A DNA stretch of 27,446 bases, taken from contig CAZDAM010000041.1 of NCBI GenBank assembly GCA_964503595.1, positions 1 through 27,446 on the forward strand, in the 5' to 3' direction. The translations under genes and the position numbers were made by a program. This DNA is from CAZDAM01 sp964503595. Lineage in GTDB: Bacteria; Muiribacteriota; UBA6191. The notes under the pieces are model-generated. The model searched no databases and was not told the origin of the DNA. It saw nothing but the letters and a program-made list of their open reading frames with translations. This document shows, in pieces, positions 14,160 through 22,131 of this stretch. The first letter of the stretch is position 1. Each line of letters opens with the position of its first letter.

Positions 14160-16505
14160 GTGAATAGGTCTTGGTTTGTCTGGATTTTTCTGTTTTCGCT
14201 TCTGGGGGCTTGTCTTTCCTACAGGGAAGATCAGCGAAGGCCAGTCTGGTTTCTGGTGCCAGCCAGTGATGCCGTTCTGAATTCAGAGCTTTTTCCCTTA
14301 TTTTTGAATCATCCTTCAATCCTTTTTGATGCCGATGAAGCAAAGGCCCTGAAACTTCTGGAAACAGGGGTTCCTGCATCCCGTCTGGCGATACCCCTGG
14401 GAAGTGAGAAGGAAAGACTCGCGAAGAGCTGGTTTCTTCCTCTGTTAAGAACAGGAAGGGAGGCTCTTCCTTTGCCTGAAAATCCCCCTCAGAAGCGGGG
14501 CCTGGTTTATGAGCTTTGCGAGTACCCGGAAATTTCTCCGGTGGAAGCCTTTGGGCGTGATTTTTTCTGGGTGCATCGCCTGTTTCCAGATGAGCTTCCT
14601 CAGGATACGCAGAAGATCAGACAGAGGCTTCTGAGGGCCGTGAGGGAAAGAAGTGTAAGAGTTCTGCGCCTGGAGGAGGAATGGCTGAGTACGACTCATG
14701 GAGGTTTCTGGCAGGAGCTTATCAAGGATTTACACATTTCCGGGCGGGAACATCTCCCCCTGAAAGAAGAGGGGCCTGATCTGATTCCCGTGAGGATTCT
14801 CCTGTTTCAGCTTTTTATTATCTGGCTGGGATTTCAGCTCAATCCCGCCTTCTGGTGGATTCTGATCTTCATGGTCTATGAATATCCTCTGAATATTCAG
14901 CTTCAGGGCTTTGTCTTTTCGATTCTTAGTGTTCTCTATCTTTGTTTCTATTGGGTCAAACCCAGGATGAACCGTGGCTGGAAAGGGCTTTTTGAAATCT
15001 GGTTTTCTCTGTTTTTATGGCTCATTTTTCTGGGAAGTGCCAGCTATCTGCTCTTTGATGCCTGGTCTTTTGAAAAAAGGGTTTTTCTACCTCGCGGAGT
15101 CAAGGCGTCGCTACTTTTGGCTCCAGTTCTTGTGATTGGGTTTGAGCTCATCAGCGGATGGCTGAAGTCGGGCAGGGAATGGTTCCTGAGATTTCGGATT
15201 TCTTGGAAAACCGGACTGATTCTTTGCGGATTGATTCTCTTTGGGGTGTGGCTTCTGGTACTGCGTTCCGGGAATCAGACCCTGTTGCCGGCATCCAGTC
15301 TGGAGCTTCAGGTGCGTGCCTTTCTGGAAGATGCCCTCATCGCCCGCCCCCGTACCAGAGAGATCCTGTTCTGGACTGTTTTGTGTGGACTGATGAGCTC
15401 TCATCCGCTTTTCCAGCTTCTGGCTCTGATTTCTTCGGCTTTTCTGGCCAGTTCTGTCTTCAACACATTTTCTCATCTGCATACTCCATACTGGCTCATT
15501 CTGCTGCGGGTTCTCAATGCCTGGATTCTGGTATCCATACCCCTTTTCTTCATGTGGTTTTTCTGGCCAAGAAAGCGGGAAGGAAGGCTTCTTCTTGGGT
15601 ATTTTGGATTTGGCAATCTGGGGGATGACCTGCTTTTGTCTGTGGCGTTGAAAAAATATCCTGATGCCCGCTTCATCAGTGGACCACGTATGCGGAATCA
15701 CCGTAAGGCAATTCCCAGAGGTTCGATCATTGATTTTTTTGTGGAGGCCAGAAAATCCAGGATTCTTCAGATTGGCCCCGGCGGAGTCCTTCAGGATGCG
15801 AGCTCCCTGAAGAGCTTTCTCTGGTATTCCTGGCATATTTTTCTGGCGAGACTGCTTGGTCTTGAAGTGGAATACCGGGGAGTAGGGTTCTCACCCTTCC
15901 GGTTCAGGTTTTCCCGTATTTTACTTCCCTGGGTGATTGGAAAATCGAGGCTTGAAGTCCGGGATCTGGAGTCCCGACAGGTTTTGGTGAACTTGGGAGT
16001 TTCTCCGTCTCAGATTGAAGTCAGTCGGGACTGGGTTCTGGCTCACCCGCCTTTTGAAAGCCTACTTCGCAAGGGACAGAAAATCGGGGTGATCTGGCGT
16101 TCGCTACCTTTGAATCAGGGCCTTAAAGCTTTGGAAATGATCCTTGAGAGACTTGAGAAAGAAGAGGTTCTGCTGATCCTTTTTGAAAGGGATGAGTCAT
16201 TGCAGGATTTTTGCAGAAAGCGGTTTCCCCGGGTTTGTCAGAAAGTCTATGAAATGGATCCGGGTGAGGTGGGGGAATGGCTTTCTGAATGCCGGGCCTG
16301 TATCAGCATGCGTTATCACGGAATTGTCCTGGCTCACCAGATGGATCTTCCCTGCTTCTGTGTCCTCTACGATGCCAAGTGCCAAAATCTGGCTTCGGAT
16401 CTTGGTCTGAATGGGTTTTTAAGGCAGCAGGATCTGGAGAACCCCAGGAACAGGCAGGAAGATTTCGAAAATTTCCTTGCAACTATTTCCTCCCGGTCTT
16501 CGTAA
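14160..16505 (+). CDS. csaB: fusion: DUF5693-like membrane protein + CsaB polysaccharide pyruvyl transferase
   Basis: From GTG 14160 the product is 781 residues. The N-terminus has one hydrophobic anchor (WFVWIFLFSLLGA), then about 200 soluble residues. About eight hydrophobic segments follow, with VLRSGN...SLELQVRAFLEDAL and ARPRTREI between them, which I recognise as the DUF5693 pattern (conserved R-S/T-G-N and RPRT-K/R-E). From residue 480 (GYFGFGNLGDD) to the end is a polysaccharide pyruvyl transferase domain of CsaB type, with QIGPGGVLQD and SMRYHGIVLAHQMDLP. CsaB adds ketal-pyruvate to a secondary cell-wall polymer, creating the ligand for SLH domains. DUF5693 is usually a separate neighbour of csaB, so the fusion implies joint action at the membrane. 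ATG 14124 lies in the terminator loop, so GTG is preferred; neither has a clear ribosome binding site. Confidence 0.85.
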   Translation: MNRSWFVWIFLFSLLGACLSYREDQRRPVWFLVPASDAVLNSELFPLFLNHPSILFDADEAKALKLLETGVPASRLAIPLGSEKERLAKSWFLPLLRTGREALPLPENPPQKRGLVYELCEYPEISPVEAFGRDFFWVHRLFPDELPQDTQKIRQRLLRAVRERSVRVLRLEEEWLSTTHGGFWQELIKDLHISGREHLPLKEEGPDLIPVRILLFQLFIIWLGFQLNPAFWWILIFMVYEYPLNIQLQGFVFSILSVLYLCFYWVKPRMNRGWKGLFEIWFSLFLWLIFLGSASYLLFDAWSFEKRVFLPRGVKASLLLAPVLVIGFELISGWLKSGREWFLRFRISWKTGLILCGLILFGVWLLVLRSGNQTLLPASSLELQVRAFLEDALIARPRTREILFWTVLCGLMSSHPLFQLLALISSAFLASSVFNTFSHLHTPYWLILLRVLNAWILVSIPLFFMWFFWPRKREGRLLLGYFGFGNLGDDLLLSVALKKYPDARFISGPRMRNHRKAIPRGSIIDFFVEARKSRILQIGPGGVLQDASSLKSFLWYSWHIFLARLLGLEVEYRGVGFSPFRFRFSRILLPWVIGKSRLEVRDLESRQVLVNLGVSPSQIEVSRDWVLAHPPFESLLRKGQKIGVIWRSLPLNQGLKALEMILERLEKEEVLLILFERDESLQDFCRKRFPRVCQKVYEMDPGEVGEWLSECRACISMRYHGIVLAHQMDLPCFCVLYDAKCQNLASDLGLNGFLRQQDLENPRNRQEDFENFLATISSRSS

Positions 16506-16529
16506 TACATGCAGGGAAGGGAGGGAACC

Positions 16530-17561
16530 ATGTTCCTGAACTGCAGAAAAATCAGTTTTATTTTTATTGTGACAGCATTTGCAAGCTTTGGGACGGTTTC
16601 CCGATCAGACGCCTTTCTGAGCCAGATCTGGGATACCATCACCGGTTGGTTTGGTGGAGGGAGCAAGCAGCCTTCAGTTGCTGAGCAGCTTCCTCAGCTT
16701 TTGCAGGCGGTCAACGGAACTCAAAATGATCTGATCCGGAAAGTGAATGACATCATCACACTTCAGGAGCAGATGCAGTCCGCCTCGGACCCGGCTCAGC
16801 GCCAGGCTCTCGAACAGAAAATGCAGGCCATGCAGGCGGCAATTGAGGCCAATTCCCAGTCCTACGGACAACTGATGCAGGTTCGCGATGTCCTCCAGCA
16901 GTCCGGAGACCTGGGTGCCTATGAGGCCCAGTTTGGTCCCTATATTGCGAAACAGCAGGAGATCGAGGCCATCTATCCCGATATCGAAGAGCGCTACCTG
17001 GCTCTGATGAATGCAGGTGTCGGCAATGCCAATGAGGCTCAGGTTCAGACTCAGGCTCAGCAGGCAGCAGCCCAGCCTATGGTCGAGCCCTGGAACGACC
17101 CGTCGGTTCAGGCCAGGATTGACCAGTACCTGGCTTCCAGGAACATGACTCCCTGGGGAATTGTGAAAGTGGATGGAGCGACTTACACAACTCCGATGTT
17201 TGCCATGGGAAAAAACCGTTACCAGTATCTTCTGGATAACTTTCCTGAAATCATGCAGCATGTAGGCAGCAGTCATGCAGCAGCCAATCCGGTTGCGGCA
17301 GCGACCCCGGCTCCAGCTGCTCCCTCCTCTTCGATTGTAGCACCCGCAGCCCCATCTTCCAGTTCTGGAGGCAATGGTGGTACGGCAATGATTTTTGCTC
17401 CGGTTCCCGGAACCCAGAATCCGGCTCATGCTTCTTTGAAGCAGCAGAAGGATGCAATCTATCGTGAGCTTCTGAATATGCAGGCTCAGGGTAAATTGGG
17501 GAGCGAGGAATATAAGGATAAGTATCTTGAATACACCCGAATTCAGGATCAGATGCGCTGA
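16530..17561 (+). CDS. secreted Gln/Ala-rich protein, function unknown
   Basis: The 343-residue product has a signal peptide or N-terminal anchor (about 1-30: ISFIFIVTAFASFGTVSRSDAF). A predicted coiled-coil region rich in Gln and Met follows (about 45-150: LQAVNGTQNDLIRKVNDII, QKMQAMQAAIEANSQ). Next come a small globular part (about 190-250, with MTPWGIVKVDGATYTTPMF), a Pro/Ala/Ser linker (about 255-310), and a C-terminal helix pair resembling a SHOCT module (LLNMQAQGKLGSEEYKDKYLEY). I do not recognise the family. ATG 16530 has GGGAGGG four bases upstream, so it is preferred to the in-frame ATG at 16509. It lies 24 bases after the csaB fusion and probably shares its transcript. Confidence 0.75.
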   Translation: MFLNCRKISFIFIVTAFASFGTVSRSDAFLSQIWDTITGWFGGGSKQPSVAEQLPQLLQAVNGTQNDLIRKVNDIITLQEQMQSASDPAQRQALEQKMQAMQAAIEANSQSYGQLMQVRDVLQQSGDLGAYEAQFGPYIAKQQEIEAIYPDIEERYLALMNAGVGNANEAQVQTQAQQAAAQPMVEPWNDPSVQARIDQYLASRNMTPWGIVKVDGATYTTPMFAMGKNRYQYLLDNFPEIMQHVGSSHAAANPVAAATPAPAAPSSSIVAPAAPSSSSGGNGGTAMIFAPVPGTQNPAHASLKQQKDAIYRELLNMQAQGKLGSEEYKDKYLEYTRIQDQMR

Positions 17562-17587
17562 TTCTTTGAAACAGCAAAGTGCAAAAG

Positions 17588-17618
17588 CCCTGTTTTGAGT
17601 TTCAAAACGGGGTTTTTT
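17588..17618 (+). terminator. strong rho-independent terminator
   Basis: CCCTGTTTTGA (17588-17598) pairs with TCAAAACGGGG (17602-17612) around a three-base loop (one T-G pair), then six T (17613-17618). It ends the csaB-fusion transcript. Confidence 0.9.
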
Positions 17619-17643
17619 CTTATTTGGTGATATCCTGCGAGGT

Positions 17644-18414
17644 ATGAAAAATCAGGCTTTTCAGGAAATTTCACACTCAGAAAACCCCCATTTGCAGTAT
17701 GTCTGGATACCGGGCTGGGGCGGGACGGCACATGCCCTTTTGCCACTGATTCGAAGCCTTCGTTTTGGAACGCATCGTATTCTTGAACCATTCGGAATGA
17801 ATGGGGAGTTGAAAAATCGTCAGAATCTGGATATGCGGGAAATGGCGGACTATGCCATTGGGCTTTGTGATGGTCTGGAAGACTTTTCTCTAATGGGAAT
17901 TTCTATGGGTGGGATCATAGCTCAGCTGATGGCCCCTCGGCTCAGACTTCTGGACCTGCACCTGATGTGTACGACCAGGGGAGGGCGGAACAATCCCGAT
18001 CCGATTGATCCGGCAGCCAGGCGAATCTGGTTTTCCAGGACTCAGGCAGGAGAGGAAACCGTCCTGAAAATGCTTGAGCCCTGTTTTTCCGAGGAGTCTG
18101 AATCCATCAAACAGGCTTACGCTGAGCATTTACGAAAACAGCCCTACAGTCTGGACGGACATACACTGAAGCTTCATTTTCAGGCCATGCTTGCCTGTGA
18201 TACCAAAGAGGCTCTGACTCAGCTTGAGTGTCCGGTTTATGTGCATGAAGGGCATGAAGATCAGGTTATTTTGCCGTTTCAGAGAGGAAGGATTGAAGAA
18301 GTGATTGTTCTTCAGGATGTTTTCTCCTATCCGGGAGGGCATCTGTTTTTTCTGGAGGTGCCAGAGCTTCTGAAGAAACGGCTACTGATTCTTCGAGGAA
18401 TCTATGGAGACTGA
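17644..18414 (+). CDS. alpha/beta-fold hydrolase
   Basis: The 256-residue protein has the alpha/beta hydrolase layout: an oxyanion stretch VWIPGWGG near residue 20, a nucleophile elbow G-I-S87-M-G-G, an acid D206 in EGHEDQVI, and the His H233 in PGGHLFF. All three triad residues are present, so it is probably active. The family is broad; BioH-like or lipase-like esterases share these features, and the substrate is unknown. It is cytosolic. The start sits just after the upstream terminator, with GAGG very near the ATG, so initiation signals are poor. Its end overlaps the helicase start by 11 bases, making a three-gene operon with the helicase and the metallo-beta-lactamase protein. Confidence 0.8.
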   Translation: MKNQAFQEISHSENPHLQYVWIPGWGGTAHALLPLIRSLRFGTHRILEPFGMNGELKNRQNLDMREMADYAIGLCDGLEDFSLMGISMGGIIAQLMAPRLRLLDLHLMCTTRGGRNNPDPIDPAARRIWFSRTQAGEETVLKMLEPCFSEESESIKQAYAEHLRKQPYSLDGHTLKLHFQAMLACDTKEALTQLECPVYVHEGHEDQVILPFQRGRIEEVIVLQDVFSYPGGHLFFLEVPELLKKRLLILRGIYGD

Positions 18415-20626
18415 AACCAGACTCCCGTTGGAAGATATCAGGGAGGACTTCTTAGCGGCCAGGGAAAAACTTCTGCTGATTCAGGCTCCTCCCGGTTCCG
18501 GAAAAACCCTGAGAGTCCCCCAGTGGATTTTTGAGGAGGGCAAGTCCTTTCTTTTGGTGGAACCCAGAAGGGTGGCAGCGAAAGGGGCTTTCTTATGGCA
18601 TTCCAAAAGGATGACGAATCTGGGCTTTTGTGTCAGGTTTGAGCATCATCTTCCCCAGGGGTGCCATAGTGCGGTGGTGACTCCAGGGATTCTTTTGAAC
18701 TGGCTGGAGGAAGGGCTGCCCTTTGAGGTGGATTTCATCATTCTGGATGAGGTTCATGAGCGCAGTCTTGAGATGGATCTGCTGCAGGCTCTGTTCTTTC
18801 AGAAATGCCCGGCCCGTCTGATTCTGATGTCGGCAACCCTGGATCAGACACTTTACCGGAGCTTTTCCAATCTGAGAGTTCTTCAGGTCGAATCCAGGCA
18901 GTATCCGCTGGAAGTGGAATATGCGGGAGCCTCCCTGTTTCCATCTTTGCAGGGAATGAACGAAAGTATTCTGAAGGCCCTTAAGATCACCCCCTTTCAT
19001 GCAGCTCTGGTTTTCCTGCCGGGGAAAGGGGAGATTCAGTCAGCCAGACAGACCCTGCTGCCCCACTTTAAAAATGTGCATGCCGTACATGGGGGGATGC
19101 GGCTTGAAGAACAGCATGAAGCTTTGAGAAGCGAAAAATCGCGGGTTCTTCTGGCGACAAACCTTCTGGAATCGGCAGTGACCGCCAATGGAGTCAATCT
19201 TGTGATTGACAGCGGTCTTCGAAGAGGACTCCGTTTTTTTCAGGGAAAAGAGGTTCTGCTGCTGGAGGCTATTTCTGAAGATGCTGCGGAACAAAGAGCT
19301 GGCCGGGCTGGCAGGCAGGGTCCTGGGAAGGTGATTCGACTCTGGCAGAAGGCAGCCAATCTTGAGAAGATGAGCTTTCCGGAAGTTCTGATCCGGGATT
19401 TGAGTCCGGTGGTTTTAAGGCTGAATCGTCTGAAGCGGAAGGCTGAGGACCTGAAATGGCTGACCGATCTTCCGGAAGAATCTCTGAAAAGGGCACGGAC
19501 TCGCCTGGGATTATGTGAGGTTCATACCCCGGAAGGCCGTAAAGTCCGTCGACTTCCTGTAGAGCCGGAGTGGTTTTCTGTTCTTTGTGCCAGAGGCAGA
19601 CTGAATCCCCGGCAGCAGTTCTGGCTGGCCCAGATCCTGACCTTCAACCATGCAGATTTACGCCAGTTTCGCTGGGAGAAACTCCTTTTGGAAGAAAAGG
19701 AAGGCTTTCCCCGCCCGGATCTGCTCTTGTTTTCTGCTGAGAACCGCCAGAAAAAACTGGGAGATGAGTCCGTCTGGTTTGAAGAAATTCTGAAGGACTT
19801 CTGCCGGGAACTGGAGATAGAAGTCCAAAACGAAATTTCAGTTCCTGAGCGGGATGAAGCACTGCTTTTTCTGATGCATCATTTTCCTGGAGGGGTCTTT
19901 CACGCCCGTGGCAGGGGCCGCTGGCATTCAGATTCTGGCGAGGATGTATTTTTGTCAGAACAGGAAACCAGTCATAAAGTTGCGGCAGTCTTTGTTGCCT
20001 CCCGCTTTGTGATCCAGAAGAGAATGGGGAAGGAAACGGTTCAGGGAAACTATGCTCTTTTTCTTCCCTGGGGCATGAGGGACAGACTTCCGGTAACCAG
20101 GAAGGAATCGGGTCCTCTTGATGAGAGGGGGCAAAGAGAAGTCCGAAGTTATTGCGGGCCTCACCTGCAAAATGTGATCAGGGAAAACGTGATTGGTGAA
20201 GAGCTGGCCAGGCTTTTATGGGAATCAGACTTTCTCTGGCCGAAGAGTGAGTTCTTACTGTGGAGAACCTATCAGGAATTGGGAATTGCCCTGGGTCTTC
20301 TGGAGGGTGAAGTTCAGGCCCGGGAGAGATTTTTGGACCTGGGTCTGGAGACGCTTGAGGATCTGGAACTGATTCGGCCTGAGGAGCTGTTTTCCAGCCG
20401 GTTTTTCTGGGAACTGCCCCGACTGATCAAGGATTACCCACTGGAATTGAGGGAGCCTGGAGGCCTTTATCAGGTGCAGTATCTGCCCGAAGAGAAGGAA
20501 GTCCGGCTGATTCAGAAAGGGAAGCGCCAGAAACCTTCCCGGAACCTGATCCAGAGGTTGCCCAAGTGGAAAATTGTCTGGGAGGCTCTGGGACGGGCAG
20601 AGGTTCTTCAGGAGGGAAGGTTATGA
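18404..20626 (+). CDS. hrpB: HrpB-type DEAH-box ATP-dependent helicase
   Basis: The 740-residue product carries a full DEAH helicase motif set: Walker A G31-S-G-K-T35, PRRVAAKG, TPGILL, DEVH at 115-118, SAT, LVFLPGKGEI, ATNLLESAVTANGV and Q297-RAGRAGR. The arrangement, and the WGMRDRLPV segment near the C-terminus, fit HrpB rather than HrpA, which is much longer. It is shorter than typical HrpB (about 800 or more residues), and the extreme C-terminus (about 680-740, with GGLYQVQYLPEEKEVRLI) does not look like the usual ending. The RNA or DNA substrate of HrpB is poorly known. It overlaps the preceding hydrolase, and its TGA overlaps the next start as ATGA. Confidence 0.9.
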   Translation: METETRLPLEDIREDFLAAREKLLLIQAPPGSGKTLRVPQWIFEEGKSFLLVEPRRVAAKGAFLWHSKRMTNLGFCVRFEHHLPQGCHSAVVTPGILLNWLEEGLPFEVDFIILDEVHERSLEMDLLQALFFQKCPARLILMSATLDQTLYRSFSNLRVLQVESRQYPLEVEYAGASLFPSLQGMNESILKALKITPFHAALVFLPGKGEIQSARQTLLPHFKNVHAVHGGMRLEEQHEALRSEKSRVLLATNLLESAVTANGVNLVIDSGLRRGLRFFQGKEVLLLEAISEDAAEQRAGRAGRQGPGKVIRLWQKAANLEKMSFPEVLIRDLSPVVLRLNRLKRKAEDLKWLTDLPEESLKRARTRLGLCEVHTPEGRKVRRLPVEPEWFSVLCARGRLNPRQQFWLAQILTFNHADLRQFRWEKLLLEEKEGFPRPDLLLFSAENRQKKLGDESVWFEEILKDFCRELEIEVQNEISVPERDEALLFLMHHFPGGVFHARGRGRWHSDSGEDVFLSEQETSHKVAAVFVASRFVIQKRMGKETVQGNYALFLPWGMRDRLPVTRKESGPLDERGQREVRSYCGPHLQNVIRENVIGEELARLLWESDFLWPKSEFLLWRTYQELGIALGLLEGEVQARERFLDLGLETLEDLELIRPEELFSSRFFWELPRLIKDYPLELREPGGLYQVQYLPEEKEVRLIQKGKRQKPSRNLIQRLPKWKIVWEALGRAEVLQEGRL

Positions 20627-21933
20627 AAGTCAAGCTGCTGGGTCACGCATGTTTGTATGTTGAGCTTGAGGAAGCACGTCTCTTGATGGATCCCTGGCTG
20701 GAGCCGGATATGCTGGGAGGGCAGTGCCGCCGTTTCCCGGATCCGGGGCAGATAAGCTTTGATGTGCCTCTGCCGACTCATCTTTTGATCAGTCACCATC
20801 ACTGGGATCATGTCCATCCCAAAACCTTGCATCGTATGCCGCGTTCGATTCCGGTCTATATTCCCCCTAATCCTCAGCTGAGGGCAATTCTGGAAGAAAT
20901 GGAATTTGAAACGATTTGTGAGCTTGTTGACTGGGAGCAGGTGGAACTGGGGGCGAGTGAGTTCTTCATGGCAACTCCGTCCCATGTCCCTTTTGGGGAA
21001 ATCGGATTTTATGTGGAGGGGAAATACGGAGCGATCTGGAATCTGGTTGACTGTGTTTTTGAGAAGGAAGATGTGGTGGCAATGAACCAGTTTTCTGATG
21101 GCCGTCTGAAGATCGTTTTTGCTCCTTACCAGAGCTATGATGAAATGGGAGTTCTGATGCGCCGGAGACTGAATCGTCAGGATACGGTTCTTTTGAAAAA
21201 TGCTTCCCTGCTCAGTTCCTTGGAAGTTGATATGGTGGTACCGGCAGCCGATGGTCTGTTTTATCCGCAATCTCCATATATGAATGCCCGGGGATTTCTA
21301 TCCACTCCCTTTGAATTTGTGGATGTCCTGCTTGAAATGAACCCGGAGCAGCGCTGTGTTGTACCCCTGATTTTTGATGAATTCCGTCTGGTTCAGGAAG
21401 GTATTGCCCATGTCAGACCCCTGAAACTGGCAACTTCGGAAATTCTGGCCTTGTATGAAGAGTTTCGTTCCTTTCAGAACGAGCCTTCAGCAGCCCCTTA
21501 TGATTTCTCTGGGCCCGAGGTTACGGATGAGAGTGCTGACATGCTCAGGAAAAAGCTTGTGGCAAGAAAGTTTGAATTCTTTTCCAGAGAGGCCCTTGAA
21601 CTGTTTGAAAGGCTTGAAGCCCGATTCGAACTTTTTCTGGAGCCTGGCAAGGTCTCGGTCTTATGGGACTTCCCCGAAAAGACAGTTGAGATTCAGATGG
21701 ACTCTTCCTGGGAAGAGCCGAACGGAAATGCCTGGATGCGCATTCACATGAACGACTTGGCCCGGCTTCTTAAGGGGCAGAATCTTTTGAATATCCTGAT
21801 GCAGTCTGATCGGTTGCACACAGGAGGAGATACTCCTGAGAGGGCTTACCGGGCTTTGGATATGCTGTGGGCCAATGGACTAGATGATGCTTCTCAACTG
21901 AAAGAATGGGTGAGGAATCAATTGAAGGTATAG
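20623..21933 (+). CDS. metallo-beta-lactamase-fold hydrolase with a C-terminal SCP2-like region
   Basis: The 436-residue protein begins with the beta strands of an MBL fold (VKLLGHACLYVEL, then ARLLMDPWL). It has the metal motif H58-x-H60-x-D62-H63 (SHHHWDHVHP), a later ligand H121 in TPSHVPFG and a probable D143. The MDPWL opening and overall form recall UlaG-like and CMP-sialic-acid-hydroxylase-type MBL proteins more than classical glyoxalases. Residues about 345-436 (LFLEPGKVSVLWDF, then IHMNDLARLLKGQNLL and GGDTPERAYRAL) look like an SCP2-type lipid-binding fold, judged by pattern only. ATG 20623 has GGAGGG upstream and overlaps the helicase stop. The substrate is unknown; no Rieske domain is present. 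Confidence 0.8.
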   Translation: MKVKLLGHACLYVELEEARLLMDPWLEPDMLGGQCRRFPDPGQISFDVPLPTHLLISHHHWDHVHPKTLHRMPRSIPVYIPPNPQLRAILEEMEFETICELVDWEQVELGASEFFMATPSHVPFGEIGFYVEGKYGAIWNLVDCVFEKEDVVAMNQFSDGRLKIVFAPYQSYDEMGVLMRRRLNRQDTVLLKNASLLSSLEVDMVVPAADGLFYPQSPYMNARGFLSTPFEFVDVLLEMNPEQRCVVPLIFDEFRLVQEGIAHVRPLKLATSEILALYEEFRSFQNEPSAAPYDFSGPEVTDESADMLRKKLVARKFEFFSREALELFERLEARFELFLEPGKVSVLWDFPEKTVEIQMDSSWEEPNGNAWMRIHMNDLARLLKGQNLLNILMQSDRLHTGGDTPERAYRALDMLWANGLDDASQLKEWVRNQLKV

Positions 21934-21939
21934 AGGACT

Positions 21940-22131
21940 TTACTCGGAATCTCTTACCTGGGAAGGTGGGGCTTCATCCCACAATTTGTCCAGTTCGGCC
22001 TTTTCTTCCGGTGAGAGCTCTTCATCCTGCCGGGATTCTTCCATAAGGGTTTTCAGATCCACCAGGGATTTTTTGAAGAGAGCTACACTTTCATCCATTT
22101 GATGAAGGAATTCTTCTGTTTTTTTATCCAT
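21940..22131 (-). CDS. small charged coiled-coil protein (63 residues) at the end of the ccs operon
   Basis: Starting at MDKKTEEFLHQMDES (ATG 22131), the frame overlaps the ccsA stop by eight bases, as in translationally coupled genes. The protein is one or two charged helices (ALFKKSLVDLKTLMEE; LSPEEKAELDKLWDE) with no signal or membrane part. I do not recognise it. The longer frame beginning at 22233 would lie fully inside ccsA and is not supported. Convergent with the MBL gene, six bases apart, with no terminator visible. Confidence 0.6.
   Translation of the reverse strand: MDKKTEEFLHQMDESVALFKKSLVDLKTLMEESRQDEELSPEEKAELDKLWDEAPPSQVRDSE

Noticed and set aside
20566..20622. 19-residue extension of the MBL-fold protein
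   Set aside because: It is Gly-rich, lies within the helicase gene, and ATG 20623 has a good ribosome binding site and a family-like start.
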